A stretch of DNA of 64,000 nucleotides from Siphonodentalium dalli (GCA_032622095.1 CP136069.1:41208194-41272193), one strand, 5' to 3'; counted from the first letter of the stretch, positions 48,072-60,236 are shown. A program made the numbers and translations. Notes: a model not told the origin generated them from the sequence alone.

Positions 48072-49250
48072 AAGAAATGTCACTAAACTGCATGCATGCC
48101 ATTGGATACATGATTGTTAGGGAAATATTTGTGTCAGTTTTCAATTGGGCATCAATGTACGTGAATAGAAAGTGCACAAATTTAAAACTGAGCGAAAATT
48201 AATACTGAATGAATTATATAAATATGAGTAAGGTAAGCCTGTTGTTGTCAGCAATAAATAACTTCTCCATTTATCACCATATCACAACGGAAGTTACGTA
48301 ACCCTTACATTCACTAACAGCTTATTTATCACTTCTTTTTTTTGTGACAAGTGTTTATTCACAAGATTTGCATTATTTTAATCTATTATGTTTTAATTGT
48401 TATCTATTTCTTAGCATTGGTTCTCATAATTATGTAGATTATGTTCTTTCAATATGGCCAAAGAAATTCAGCATTGAAATGGCGATAGATTTTTCTGGCT
48501 GTCACGAACCCTGGAGCAAACACAGGTCCACAATGACATGTGCATATCATCTAAATCCACAACTAGATGTAATATTATAAGGTTACAACTGATGTAGCAG
48601 ACATAATCATGTGAGACATCTATCATGCAGAAAAATATGAATTGAACACGAAATGTGCGAATGTGACTTTTATTATTTTGAATGTGATAGAAGTGTATGA
48701 TCTGTGACTTTTTTTCTAAGTCATGCAATTGGACAACATTTGTTCCAGAACAGATAAAGATAGAATTAGATACTTCTGTAATTATGTTCTTCCTGAATGA
48801 TCTGTAAAATACATAGTTTAATATATGGTATAACATCTGGTATAATTAGGTTTGAGAAGTATCAATATACACCAAAATATATTATAAGCAACTTTATATT
48901 TTGTCGCCTAGAGACAAGTAATCAGCCAATTCATAAAAAAGGGGCATTACTCAGAAAATTTAAGATTCAAACATAAACTGTATTTTCATGTGAGTACTTC
49001 ACATACTAAACCTGAAAGAAATTGGATAATAATTATAACTTAATTGTGATCAGAACAAGAGCATCGTTTCATTAATTATTACAGAAGATATCATCCGGAA
49101 ACTATTTGGAATGGAGTGATGGACACAGCATGGACACTACTGATTTCTATGGATCTTGGCAGACAACTTGATCCTATAATAATAGAAAATTCACACCCTT
49201 TCTCAGGGCTAAATTTTTTGGCTTCCAAGATCGCATGGTACGAATAAGGG
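48072..49250. other. No recognisable gene or element (intronic)
   Basis: AT-rich; open frames at 48344-48836 lack domains. Confidence 0.4.
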
Positions 49251-49254
49251 TCAA

Positions 49255-49445
49255 CAGTAATGCCCTAAGTAATCGACTCCTTAACCACAGAAGAATTATG
49301 GGTAACTTTTCAGGATTTAGTCGGAAATATGGCTTGTTGCCATTCATCGGAAAGCTCTCAGTGAGAGCCATATTTCCGACTAAATCCTGAAAAGTTACCC
49401 ATAATTCTGCTGTGGTCAAGGAGTCGATTACTAAGGGCATTACTG
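49255..49445. mobile_element. T2 MITE
   Basis: CAGTAATGCCCTAAGTAATC / inverse; the right arm has lost part of the centre. Confidence 0.83.
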
Positions 49446-49451
49446 TAGTTT

Positions 49452-49506
49452 ATCGCTGAGTGACATATATGGTGTATGTTTCAAGCCTGTCAAACAGGAA
49501 TATAGC
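49452..49506 (-). pseudogene. Degraded duplicate of the 3' end of exon C
   Basis: About 55 bp match the last bases of exon C (50389 upward) with roughly eight substitutions. On the minus strand the matching frame reads A-I-F-L-F-D-R-L-E-T-Y-T-I-Y-V-T-Q against A-I-S-L-F-D-R-L-E-T-Y-T-K-Y-V-T. The GT donor is changed to GC (CA|gcgata). Upstream similarity ends before a P4 element, so no acceptor is preserved. It is most likely a local duplication relic, although several differences are synonymous. Confidence 0.65.
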
Positions 49507-49527
49507 GAGATGCTGATAATGGACTAA

Positions 49528-50383
49528 GCTTCTTTCTTTACTAAATGGATTCTCCCATCAGTTATAACAGTACACAATGGAATAGTCTATTATTCATCTG
49601 GAGGGGTATGTTTAGGAAATATAAGCAGATGACAGAGAGATGAACAGATGAGAAAAGTGCAAAAGGATTCCTATTCATTGATGAGAAATGTTCAGATAAT
49701 AAGTTCAACAAACAGCCTATTTTGTTGAACTTATTATCTGAAAATTTCCAAAGGGAACTACTCGTCAGTGGGTACAAGCCTGAAAATAGAGTCTGTCATT
49801 TGCAGAATGAGGTCCCCAGAGGGTGAATTTGGTGATGCTGTCCTGCAAGGTTGGCTAGCAAACAGCTATTGGAGACCTAGGATCAGTTTGAAGTTCCCCA
49901 GTTGAAGTTGGTGATACTCACCCATTAGTCACCTCGATTACGCATTTTATCTTCTCCAAATTAGGGGATATAGAATCTTCACAGAAGGGAAAAAGTAACT
50001 AATAACAATGTTAATTTGAGACTATAGATACCAGAAGATAAGGCCTAAGCAGAATGAGGTCCACAGAGGGTGAATTTGGTGATGCTAGCCCATTGAGCGG
50101 GATAGCATCACTAAATTCACCCTCTGGGGACCTCATGAAAACTAGGGAATATAGAAACTTCCCAGAATGGAAAAACTAACTAAAAACAATGTTAATTTGA
50201 GACTATAGATACTTCCCAGAAGATAAGGCCTAAGCAGAATGAGGTCCCCAGAGAGTGAATTTGGTGAGGCTAGTCCGCAGTGCAGCATAGCATCACTAAA
50301 TTCACCTTCTGGGGACCTCATTCTGCAAATGACAGATACACTATTAGCAGACTTGAGTGTGTATGGAATAAAGAAAGGGTTGA
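49528..50383. mobile_element. P4 MITE split by a nested C3
   Basis: Left part TCTTTCTTTACTAAATGG...CTACTCGTCAGTGGGTA; right part AGTGTGTATGGAATAAAGAAAGGGTTGA. The terminal TTAA is now TTGA (50380-50383) and lies within the exon C donor region. Confidence 0.75.
49775..50355. mobile_element. C3 foldback, long form, nested in P4
   Basis: CAAGCCTGAAAATAG at the left and CACTATTAGCAGACTTG at the right. Flanking agtgggta / agtgtgta is an 8-bp duplication with one change. The inner block from AGACTATAGATA is itself duplicated (50025 and 50200). Confidence 0.8.
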
Positions 50384-50388
50384 CTCAC

Positions 50389-50579
50389 TGAGTGACATAT
50401 TTGGTGTAAGTTTCAAGTCTGTCGAACAGAGATATAGCATCAGCGAGGAGTTGAGGGACCGATGCACTTCCAACTAACGCCATCTCATTAGCTTCAGCTG
50501 AGTTCTCTTTCTTGTCAGGAGCGAGTCGTAACAAGACCTTCACCATCCAATTCACCATTTCTGAATGTAGTGTGGATAC
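50389..50579 (-). CDS. AXDND1: Exon C, AXDND1-like
   Basis: The acceptor is acattttcag and the donor is CA|gtgagt. The exon encodes 63 codons plus two bases: V-S-T-L-H-S-E-M-V-N-W-M-V-K-V-L-L-R-L-A, a charged linker, then L-F-D-R-L-E-T-Y-T-K-Y-V-T. It looks like two amphipathic helices separated by an Asp/Lys/Glu/Asn loop. MITEs lie close on both sides: P1b starts 28 bp upstream, and a P4 terminus begins 5 bases into the downstream intron. A degraded copy of its 3' end lies at 49452-49506. Confidence 0.9.
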
Positions 50580-50610
50580 CTGAAAATGTAGCGGAAACAA
50601 TATTTAAGGC

Positions 50611-50849
50611 TTAACCCTTTTTGATGGGAACTGCGCTGGTGCAGCTTTAAAGACCCGGTGCCAGTGCCCTATGGGAGACTAGCATATATAAGAGAATGCA
50701 CTGGCTTACAAGGTCAAGGTAAATAATGTTAGGCCAATGCATATTTTTATATATGCAAGGCTCCCTATGGGAGACTCGCATATATAAAAGAATGCATTGG
50801 CATATGATTTTCGCAAAATTTCAGGAAGCTCCAGTCATGGAAGGGTTAA
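50611..50849. mobile_element. P1b MITE, reverse orientation
   Basis: TTAACCCTTTTTGATGGGAAC at the left and CCAGTCATGGAAGGGTTAA at the right; first hairpin partly deleted. Starts 28 bp upstream of exon C. Confidence 0.82.
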
Positions 50850-51789
50850 AAACTGATAAGAATCAGAATCTCGTAAAAGCAGCTGATTCGCTGTAGAAAT
50901 GCTATAAATTGATTCTTGAAAATTTTGATGGATTTAAAGGCATGGAATCGCAGCCATTGAGTACATAACAGTTGTATGTTGAACTACTAAGTGCTTAAGT
51001 TATTGCGATGGTTCTGCTGATGCTCCAAAAATTATCGGATTTTCATCAGACTTAAATCACAATTATGGTAGTTATTTAGTAATATGATAATATGCAAGGC
51101 ATATATAGAACGACCCCGGCATAATAGTAAGAAGACGGACAATGCGAAGGATCGTGCAAATAGTCATGGAAATAGACCTATGTGCATATCAGCGACGCAA
51201 ATGCTTGATTATTAGTATAGATCGTTTTGGATGCCAGTGGACTTCGATAATTATATATGCCTTAATATAGCCTATCGGCCTTTGATAATAAAAGCCTCTA
51301 AATTGTAATGTACATAGTGAATGCTATGTACGTCGCTGCGATTAAGCGAAGAATACATGACATGTTCAGTCATGTCTGGATTCTGGCCCGCAGAGACAAA
51401 TGACGTTTTGACGTCATGACACCGTAACTGCCTTCAATTAGCTAACAAATGAAACTGATCTAATATGAACCTTTGCAGGACATATTCACAACAACTTACT
51501 GTTTATAAATAAATAGATACTTCATTGTCCATTGCCATATATCAGAAGTAGTGAAGTAGTAAATTTGTTTCATTGCTGATTCCGCGATTTTGTGAAACCA
51601 CTCCCGGAAGTCATGTGATTTTTTCACGAAAAAGTTGTGTCGCTAAAAATTTAACCTACACTGTATACTGTAAATTATGTGTGACTTCACAAGTACGTAT
51701 GCCCGGATGTTACCTATACTCGCGAGGTCGTTATCAATGGAGGTCACAATCAATTATTGAACTTATCCAACACAAGTGTGAAATAAATA

Positions 51790-51950
51790 CAGAAATAAGT
51801 ATTATGCAACACAAGAACCCATTTATAATACCATTATAATTAGTAAATACAAATATGGATACTGGTGTCCCAAGGACAAATATAGAGAAGTGGCACATTT
51901 TAGGGAGAAGATGTCTCCCAAGTCGCCCTCTAGGATTGTCCCTATGTCAG
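51790..51950. repeat. GGGAGAAG-type interspersed repeat fragment
   Basis: Shares AACACAAGANCCCATTTATA, ATACCATTATAAT and AGATGTCTCCCAAGTCGCC with 39960-40145. Confidence 0.5.
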
Positions 51951-51964
51951 CATGATTCTGAGTT

Positions 51965-52376
51965 AGCCTGGAAATAATGTGTCTGTCATTTGCAGAATGA
52001 GGTCCCCAGAGGGTGAATTAGTGATGCTAACTCACAGTACTCCTGCTGGTGACCTCATTCTGCTTAGGCCTCATCTTCTGGGAAGTATCTAAAGTCTCAA
52101 ATTAACATTGTTTTTAGTTACCTTTTTCCCTTCTGGGAAGTTTCTATATCCCCTAATTTGCAGAAGATAAATTGAGGTGACGCATGGTGAACATCACCAA
52201 CTTCAACTGGGGAACTTCAATCTGGTCCTTGGACTCCCATAGAAGTTGAGTCCTAAGCAGAATGAGGTTTCCAGAGGGTGAATTTTGTGACGCTAGCCCA
52301 CTAAGCAGATAGCGTCACTAAATTCACCCTCTGGGGACCTCATTCTGCAAATGACAGACACACTATTTCTAGGCTG
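51965..52376. mobile_element. C3 foldback, long form
   Basis: Two palindromes between TTAGCCTGGAAATAATGTG and CACTATTTCTAGGCTGG. Flanking attctgag / atactgag are consistent with an old 8-bp duplication. Confidence 0.75.
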
Positions 52377-52421
52377 GATACTGAGTGTATGTTTATACAG
52401 ACTGATATGGTTTATACTTAC

Positions 52422-52515
52422 TTGTTCTACAAGCTTTGCATCCTCACTATCAATGGCATTTGTAGCAGCTGTGACCCACTTCTGCACTCTTCTTATTGTC
52501 TCGAAGACATCAATT
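52422..52515 (-). CDS. AXDND1: Exon B, AXDND1-like
   Basis: The acceptor is a good pyrimidine tract (ctgtttttctag) and the donor is the strong CAA|gtaagta. The 94 nt complete the split Arg codon of exon A and encode I-D-V-F-E-T-I-R-R-V-Q-K-W followed by a helical Ala/Asp/Glu stretch ending L-V-E-Q. It ends in phase 0. A C3 foldback ends about 45 bp downstream in the intron. Confidence 0.87.
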
Positions 52516-53277
52516 CTAGAAAAACAGCCAGAACTTGTGATAATATTTATAAATGCCCATGGAGTGTTTCTTTGCTAAATATTTACATAACCCATGTATT
52601 TTATTCTATACCCATTGATGTGTGGAATATGTATTCAACATAATTTCACTGTTGATTACATATGGTTGTACACCACAAATGGAATACAAGCTGGAACTAC
52701 TTTGAAATTATTACCAAGAGCGATGGCGTACATATTAAACATCAAAGATCAGCTTTGGGTGACACACAGACAATTATCAGTTTTGCATCACTTTTAAACA
52801 ACAATAAAGGTATTATAGTATTAATGGTAGTCACAGTAATGGCTTAATCTTATTACGACAATAGGGTGTGGAATAAATACAGAACACAACTTGTATCATA
52901 AACTAGTCCCTTTCATCGAACTCATCGCAGATGGCGCATAAACATATTTCACTCAACCTCCGCCTTGTAAAATATATCTTGTGCTCTCCGCAACTCATTC
53001 GATAAAAGATTCTCAATTAAAATGCGTGTTGTGTTCTGTATAGTTATACTAAATCATGTCGCTGATTGGTCAATTGCCAATTGTGTCAGGCATTTCATCA
53101 CCAATAAAACAATGCATCAAAGAACTGTTACAACGTGATGAAAACACAGAAATAGATAGATAATTCACAAGAAGCTAATATTGAGCCAAATTATAATTAT
53201 GGCATTGCACAAGTCCCTGGCACAATTGACCCCCACCACCCAAATTGTCCCTGGCACAATAGACCCCCACTTTTCCG

Positions 53278-53458
53278 TTAACCCTGTGCCAATGATGCAT
53301 TCTCTTATATATGTGAGTCTCCCATAGGTAAAAATTGTTAGGCCAATGTATTCTCTTATATATACGAGGCTCCATATGGCAGACTCGCATATATAATAGA
53401 ATGCATTGGCACAGGGTTTTCGCAAAATTTCAGGAAGCTCCAGTCATGGAAGGGTTAA
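53278..53458. mobile_element. P1b MITE, deleted form
   Basis: TTAACCCTGTGCCAATGATGC at the left, hairpins partly deleted, CCAGTCATGGAAGGGTTAA at the right. Confidence 0.8.
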
Positions 53459-53684
53459 TAACTTAAAATTAGGTGTTATGTTTTGAGCAATTAATTTCAG
53501 TGTACCTTTCTCCAATTCATTATTAAACAGAGATTGTCAACTCAACAGAAAATAATTTGTAGTGGCAACCACATCATATGTTTACAGTAAGATGTTGAGT
53601 GAACATGTGAATACTTATATAAATTCCTTTTTCTCAAAAAAAATAGCAATAATATTATAACATGCATATATGCCTAAAACAAGA

Positions 53685-53730
53685 TCTTTAATGCTGCACC
53701 AGCACAGTTCCCTTCATGAAAGGGTTAACA
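53685..53730. mobile_element. P1b right-end fragment
   Basis: GATCTTTAATGCTGCACCAG followed by CCTTCATGAAAGGGTTAA only. Confidence 0.7.
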
Positions 53731-53842
53731 CCAAACACATATGCATATAGAGGTAAGAATATCGCCTGAATGTTATCAACTTATCACTATTCACTCGCAT
53801 TATATATGACAACATAATTGGAAATATTATATGTCACCTTTG

Positions 53843-53976
53843 TTAACGCTTTCATGACAATGTATTCTCTTATATATGTGAGGCTGCCTACGGGTGACTC
53901 CAATATATAAGAGAATGCATTGGTACAAGGTTTTATCAAAAAAATTTCAGGAAGCCCTCAGTAGTGGAAGGGTTAA
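53843..53976. mobile_element. P1b MITE, single-hairpin form
   Basis: TTAACGCTTTCATGACAATG, one hairpin, GTAGTGGAAGGGTTAA. Confidence 0.78.
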
Positions 53977-55050
53977 ATGTTAGTTCAGTTATTTAGGTTA
54001 TAATAGGAAGATATTTTATATGTTAAAGTGACCTAAAATGTTATGTTGAAGGTCAGAATCATAGGAAACATGTCTTATATGTGAGGCAACCTTAGAAATA
54101 AATTGATAACTTGCCTTTTTATTATAAAATTTCTCTGAAAATCTGTATATATTAGTTTACGACCTACAGAATTATGTTATTTTGTCTCTTATTAGATTAT
54201 ATTGTCAGAATATATTTCACTCCCTGGAACAAAAATCTAGAATTAATATGACACGCTGGTAGTTTGTAAGTTATTGTTAGTCATGGTTTCATGATTTATC
54301 TATTATCCATAGTTAGGTATGCAAGATAATATTAATATTCAAATAGAATAATTAATGGTATATAGATTTTCATTTGAAAATGGAAACAAATTTGACAAGG
54401 GCAAAAATCATGACTGCAAAATAGAACTTGTATATAACTGTTCAAGGAGAGAAATGTGGCAACTGTCGTAAAATAACATGAAAGCTGTAAAAAGGCTAAT
54501 ATTATATAGATTTATTTTTATCTTCAATGGCACACTGGAAATACAGTAATAAAAAAGATGATAACAAGACTTGAACATGATAAGTCACTTTAAAAGTGTA
54601 ACTATGGAAACTTGCATATCCCTTAAAGGTTGATTATATATTCATAAATAAGTTTTATATAGTTTAGGGACATAAAATAATAAATATGAGTCAAAGACAC
54701 CTGTATGGAAATGCTTCTATCAATTAATATTGATTTTATAATGACATTTTCTTATATAATGTGATAATCAATGGGGACATTATTTCATTACTAATTTTAA
54801 AACAGATTGCCATGAAACGTTCAGGTGATGTCAGATAAAGATAGAGTTGTTCTGCTTGCTATACTCTGAATGTTTCCCCCTTTTCCCAGAGTTGTAAAAT
54901 GTCCCAAATTGATTGTATGTATATTATACAAGAAAATTTGAAATAAAATCAATATTAATTGATAGAAGCTTTCCGGACAGGAGTCTTCAATTCATATATA
55001 TTATTTACTACCCAGGAAACTATATAAACTTGTTATAGGAAAAGATAGAC
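53977..55050. other. No recognisable gene or element (intronic)
   Basis: Very AT-rich, no long frames or inverted termini seen. Confidence 0.45.
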
Positions 55051-55055
55051 CATCT

Positions 55056-55302
55056 TTAACCCTTTCAGTGCCAAGTCCGATTTTTGTATCAACCCATATT
55101 TTTCCTTGATCATTTTTCAAATTTATTGATTATAATAATGTGATATATTGATGGAAAGTGCATAATAATGTGATACATTGATGGAAAGAGCTCTTAGAGC
55201 TCTTTCCATCAATATATCACATTATTATAATCAATAAATTTGAAAAATGATCAAGGAAATATGGGTTGATACAAAAATCGGACTTGGCACTGAAAGGGTT
55301 AA
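55056..55302. mobile_element. P6 MITE (TTAA long palindrome)
   Basis: TTAACCCTTTCAGTGCCAAG / CTTGGCACTGAAAGGGTTAA. The arms of about 100 bp continue as CCGATTTTTGTATCAACCC and inverse to a centre with a short duplicated TAATAATGTGATA block. Internal sequence is unrelated to P1 or P4. Confidence 0.88.
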
Positions 55303-55522
55303 GCTTATTAATGGCTTCATAGACAGATGTGCATAGTTTATAAGGTACACAAATATTTGTTTCAACAATTTCCGAGGATAAGAGTCCGAGCTTCGGTAGG
55401 TAGCAGGAGTTGTATGGAACATGACCTTTGAACTCCCACTTTGCATGTTATACTTCATGTGGACATAATTGAGCTACAATAAAAACTACAGCACTAAACA
55501 AAAACAACACATCTACCTTTAA

Positions 55523-55785
55523 TTAACCCTTTCTATATTAAATGGATTCTCCCATTCAGTTACAACAGTATACATTGGAATGGTCTATTATTCATTTGGA
55601 GGAACGTTGAGGATGTATGTGCAGACATCAGACTTCTGACGAAAAGACAACACAAGTGCAGAAGAATTCATATCATTGGATGAAAATGTTCAGATATAAG
55701 TTCAACAAATGTTTGTTGAACTTATTATCTGAACATTTCCAAAGGCAACTACTCGTCAATGAGTATTTAGTATAGAAAGGGTTAA
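55523..55785. mobile_element. P4 MITE, intact copy
   Basis: TTAACCCTTTCTATATTAAATGG to TATAGAAAGGGTTAA, with the inner inverted repeat GTTCAACAAATGTTTGTTGAAC. Confidence 0.85.
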
Positions 55786-57120
55786 AGTTGAAACTAATAG
55801 GTGTTTGAAAACTTATCTGAAATTATATGGTCTGAGTTGAGTGGGCAAGCTCCATACAGAGTTAAGTCCCCTGCTATGCAGGACCTACCACTGCCAGCAC
55901 CTACACATAATGTGAAGAAATCACTCATTTTATTTATTTGAGACTTTTGTAGGTTACAATTCATTGCGCATTATTCTGAGAAAATGAAATGTCCAAATTC
56001 ATTTGAAATTGGTCCAGATCAAGCCAGAATGAATTGTTACTGACAAAACACTTCAATAAAAAATGTTATATTTAATTAAGAAAATACACATGCCGGCAGC
56101 GGTCAGACATAGCATACCGAGGGGACTAAACTCTGTTTTGCAGCTTGTTGAGTGGGTAATGATCATTTTCAAGTTTTTTTCTTACAGTGCCAGGATTGAC
56201 AATCTCGTGAAAGCCAATATGAAAATTATTCAGATTGATGTCTGGCAGTCTGATGAATTTCCAATTTCTTGGAGAGAATTCTAGTTTCATTATAATGGAG
56301 AAGATCTGGTCAATCCTAGCATTAAAAAGTGTTGAATAGTAATGGCATTTGCTTTTCAACCTCAATGGAGGATCCCTGTTAGATCAACAGAGAAATATTC
56401 TACACCCACTCAATTCAGACATGACAAGACAACACTAAATACAAATCTCATGGACTAAATCTTTAAACAATATTAAGAATGCAAATCTAAAACACTGTGG
56501 TCATTGAAAAAAAAATATTGCGAGTAGGAATTGGAAAAATTGTACACTATCACAAGAATTTCTCATCAGAACAAATTTCCTGAAATGACAATTTAACTGA
56601 TTGAACGCATTCACTTCCGTAAACATGCCGGCCGTTTCAATCATGTTTATGAAATATGCTATATTTATTGTTCTGGACACTGTCGACTGACAGTGAATGG
56701 TATCTTTCATTCAACTCATCCTAGAAAAGCATACTAAATACTTAAAGGAGGTAGTTATTTTAGTTAATGTCTTCTAAGAAAGTAATTATATTTGATAACT
56801 TCTGTTAAAGAGTTATTTTGCTATAGTTAATTTAAGGAGTTATTTTGGTCTATTTGTTTAAGGGGGGTAGTTCTTTTGGTATATTTTGATTAAGGAGGAA
56901 CTAATAGTTATCTTGGTAAACCTATCTAAGCTGAAAATATGGATATTCTCACTAATCAATCTGGAATAGTAACATATAAAATATAAAATATGTAGCTAGT
57001 GTCGTTGCTTAAACTGTTTATGTCTGTGAGGGATTTTGACCATATAGTTGGCGAGGCTCTGCAGAGTGCAATAGATATAAAATACCCCAAGCGGACATAA
57101 CCAATTTAAGCGACATAACA
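55786..57120. other. No recognisable gene or element (intronic)
   Basis: Contains repeated short TTAAGGAGGTAGTTATTTTGGT-like phrases near 56740-56900, a degenerate simple tandem. Nothing coding can be supported. Confidence 0.4.
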
Positions 57121-57123
57121 AAT

Positions 57124-57389
57124 TTAACCCTTTCATGACGGGAGCTGCGCTGGTGCAGCATTAAATATCCTGTGCCAGTGCATTCTCTTATATATGCGAG
57201 TCTCCCATAGGGATCCTCGCATATATAATAGAATGCACTGGCTTATTCTGTCAAGGTAAATATTGTTTGACCAATGTATTTTCTTATATATATATCGAGG
57301 CTCCCTATGGGAGACTCGCATATATAAGAGAATGCATTGGCACATGGTTTTCACAAAATTTCAGGAAGCTCCAGTCATGGAAGGGTTAA
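57124..57389. mobile_element. P1b MITE, reverse orientation
   Basis: TTAACCCTTTCATGACGGGAG to CCAGTCATGGAAGGGTTAA with two hairpins, near complete. Confidence 0.87.
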
Positions 57390-57700
57390 GCGACAGCATT
57401 AGCTACATATTTTATTTATCCATCGCACAAAACTTGTCCATTGTATGGGAAAAGTGTCCTTTTCTAAAGTGTTTCTATCATTTCTTTAATGACGCCCAAG
57501 TGTTTATGAGTCCAAGGAAGCTAATAAGTATTCATGTCGTGGGCAAACCGGAGTGCAGAAGAAAATTCAATATTTCGTCAGTTCTTCAATATCTTTTTGA
57601 AACTTTCATTGTTCTAATAGCTATAAATGTTTAATAGCAACAAAAAAAAAATTCAATATTTTTCACATTTTGTATCAATTGCAGTAAATGAGGGAAGATA

Positions 57701-57913
57701 CAGTAATGCCCTAAATAATCGACTCCTTAACCACAGCATAATTATGGGTAATTTTTCAGGATTTAGTCGGAAATATGGCTTGTAGCCATTCGTCGGAAAG
57801 CCCTCAGTGAGAGCTTTCCGATGAATGGCAACAAGCCATATTTCCGACTAAATCCTGAAAAATTACCCATAATTCTGCTGTGGTTAAGGAGTCGATTATT
57901 TAGGGCATTATTG
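57701..57913. mobile_element. T2 MITE
   Basis: CAGTAATGCCCTAAATAATC / inverse, TA-flanked, full-length ATTACCC subfamily. Confidence 0.87.
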
Positions 57914-58063
57914 TAAAACATTCTGAATCATAATTACATCATTTAGTCTGAATGACAATGTCCCCAGTTACATGCGCAATTTGCATATATAATTACCTCA
58001 TAAAAGTAGTACTAACCTAACAAAACTACATTGACACATATCTTGCATAATAAACTTAAGTTT

Positions 58064-58501
58064 CAAGCCTTGAAATAGTATGTCTGTCACTTTCAAAATG
58101 AGGTCACCAGACGGTGAATTTAGTGATGCTACCCTACACAGCGGGCTGGAATCACCAAATTCACCCTCTGTGGACCTTATTCTGCTAAGGCCTTACCTCA
58201 TCTTCTGGAAAGAATCTATAGTCTCAAAATAACATTGTTTTCAGTTATTTCTGTTCAGTTTCTGTATCCCCTAATTTGTCCTACGTTAAAATGCATGATT
58301 GAGGTGACTAATGGGTGAACATAACCAACTGCAACTGGGGAATGTAAATTTGATCCTAGGTCTCCCATAGCAGTTGAGGTCTAAGTAGAATGAGGTTCCC
58401 AGAGGGTGAATTTGGTGTGTTAGCCCAGTGTTAGACAGAGTCACTAAATTCACCTTCTGGGGACCTCATTCTGCAAATGACAGACACTATTACAAGGCTT
58501 G
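58064..58501. mobile_element. C3 foldback, long form
   Basis: CAAGCCTTGAAATAGTATGTC to CACTATTACAAGGCTTG with two palindromes around an AT spacer. Confidence 0.8.
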
Positions 58502-59200
58502 AACCTAACTTTATCGAACAGGCTTTATTTAAGCTATGGAGGTAGTGAGAGGTGGAAAAAATTGGTTAATTTCTCTTATTTTGTCAGTGGGTGATAATTT
58601 AATGATTATCAATATTTTGGTTTCTGAATAAAATTATGGGATCACTGCTACCTCACTTACCGGACAGCAAGCTTAGGTTTATCACTGAAACATATAATTG
58701 ATAAAACTAAATATAAGTTTACTCAGGTTTAAATCTGAAAATTATATGCATATAAACTACATGCTTGTGTTTAATACTGAAATGTAAAATACAGATTTAT
58801 ATATGAAAATAGAAATTTATACACAGCTGTTTCTCCAAATCCTCATAATTCTGTAACAAATTAAGATATATATGAAATGGATAAATACTCAATGGCAGTT
58901 TATGAATGGCAAAAGATCTTGAAAACTTTTTTATTTATTATAATTTTTTGTTTTTTTGTTGACTTTTAAAATCTCCCGGGTGATAGCCCCGATCTCCCGG
59001 AAGATATTGACCAATCTCCCTGAAATTATATTTTGAAGTTAACAGGTCTGGTTATCATTAGATACAGCTTAACAAAACTTATCATCTGCGTTGGTAGGTG
59101 TCTATTTGTACGATGATAAACATTTTGTGTTATTTGCAAACACATTTTACTTAAGTCCTGTCCCTGTCTGGCATTTGCATATATTCCGCTGAAAATATAT
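58502..59200. other. No recognisable gene or element (intronic)
   Basis: AT-rich; nothing further seen. Confidence 0.4.
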
Positions 59201-59204
59201 TATA

Positions 59205-59334
59205 AGTGCAGAAGGATTCATATTCTTTAGTGGGAATTAATCACATAAGTTCAACAAACAATTGTTGAACTTAATATCTGAACATTTCCTAAGGGAACTA
59301 CTTGTCAATGAGTATTTAGTATAAAAAGGGTTAA
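59205..59334. mobile_element. P4 MITE, right half only
   Basis: From AGTGCAGAAGGATTCATATTC through GTTCAACAAACAATTGTTGAAC to TATAAAAAGGGTTAA. Confidence 0.75.
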
Positions 59335-59839
59335 TATTAATGAGATAATACTCCTGGATAGAATTAATAGTGTTTCGTAAAGTTATAAATACTGGAGTAG
59401 ATTTGTCGTACTACACAGCTTTTATATTTGGAATTTTATTTTTATTATCTTATATTAGAGTGGATTATTTTTCAGATTAGTACTAATACATATGATATGT
59501 ATCTAAGAAAACTTAAGGATATTAACAGAGCCAGCTTTTTAATGCAGTGTATAAAAATAATTGCATTCCTCTAATATTAGTAGACAAAATAGGCAACTGA
59601 AGTGCCTTCAGGATTGTAATGTTGCATCGCAATGTATAAAATTAAATCATAGATGTTAAGTGTTGGTTAGGCTGAAACAATAGAGGGTTTAGATTAATGA
59701 AACTTCTAACTTCGCCCATGAAGGATAACAGATTATAAATCTATGTGCCCAAGGAGGGATAGTTTTATGCCGTAGTCAGCCAGCTATGTTCTCTTTCCAA
59801 ACAAATATGTGCAACATAATATAGCGATTTAGTTAGTTG

Positions 59840-60236
59840 TTAACCCTTTACCCAACAGAAGGGCCCTGTGCCAATGCATTCTCTTATATATGCGAGTCGA
59901 CCATAGGTCGCCTCGCATATATAAGAGAATGCATTGGTTTAACACATTAAAAATTATAAAATTGAGAATGTAAGAAAAAATGGTAAAAAGTGTTAAAAAA
60001 AGATTTTTTTTTAGGCCAATGCATTCTCTTATATATGCGAGGCGACCTATGGTCGACTCGCATATATAAGAGAATGCATTGGCACAGGGCATAACTGCAA
60101 CTATCACAATGTGGTCAAGGAGCCGGTTCCAATGATATCCATATTTGTATGGTTCTATTGAGACAGACCGAAGATATTTTAGGCTGTTGAAGCTTTATTT
60201 GGCCGGTTTTGGCCGTTTTGTTGGGTAAAGGGTTAA
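59840..60236. mobile_element. P1a MITE, reverse orientation, near complete
   Basis: TTAACCCTTTACCCAACAGAAG at the left, two hairpins, GTTGGGTAAAGGGTTAA at the right. Confidence 0.9.

Noticed and set aside
52594-52847. Overlapping plus-strand frames resembling short coding pieces
   Set aside because: No domain; lies in an intron next to exon B, and three frames are partly open.
59829-60107. Frames containing 'YICES...LAYIRECIG' or 'CILLYMRG...TRIYKRMHW' peptides, here and at 26763, 28421, 30119, 42910, 43298, 53165 and 57133
   Set aside because: They are translations of the P1 hairpin arms and occur wherever P1 lies.
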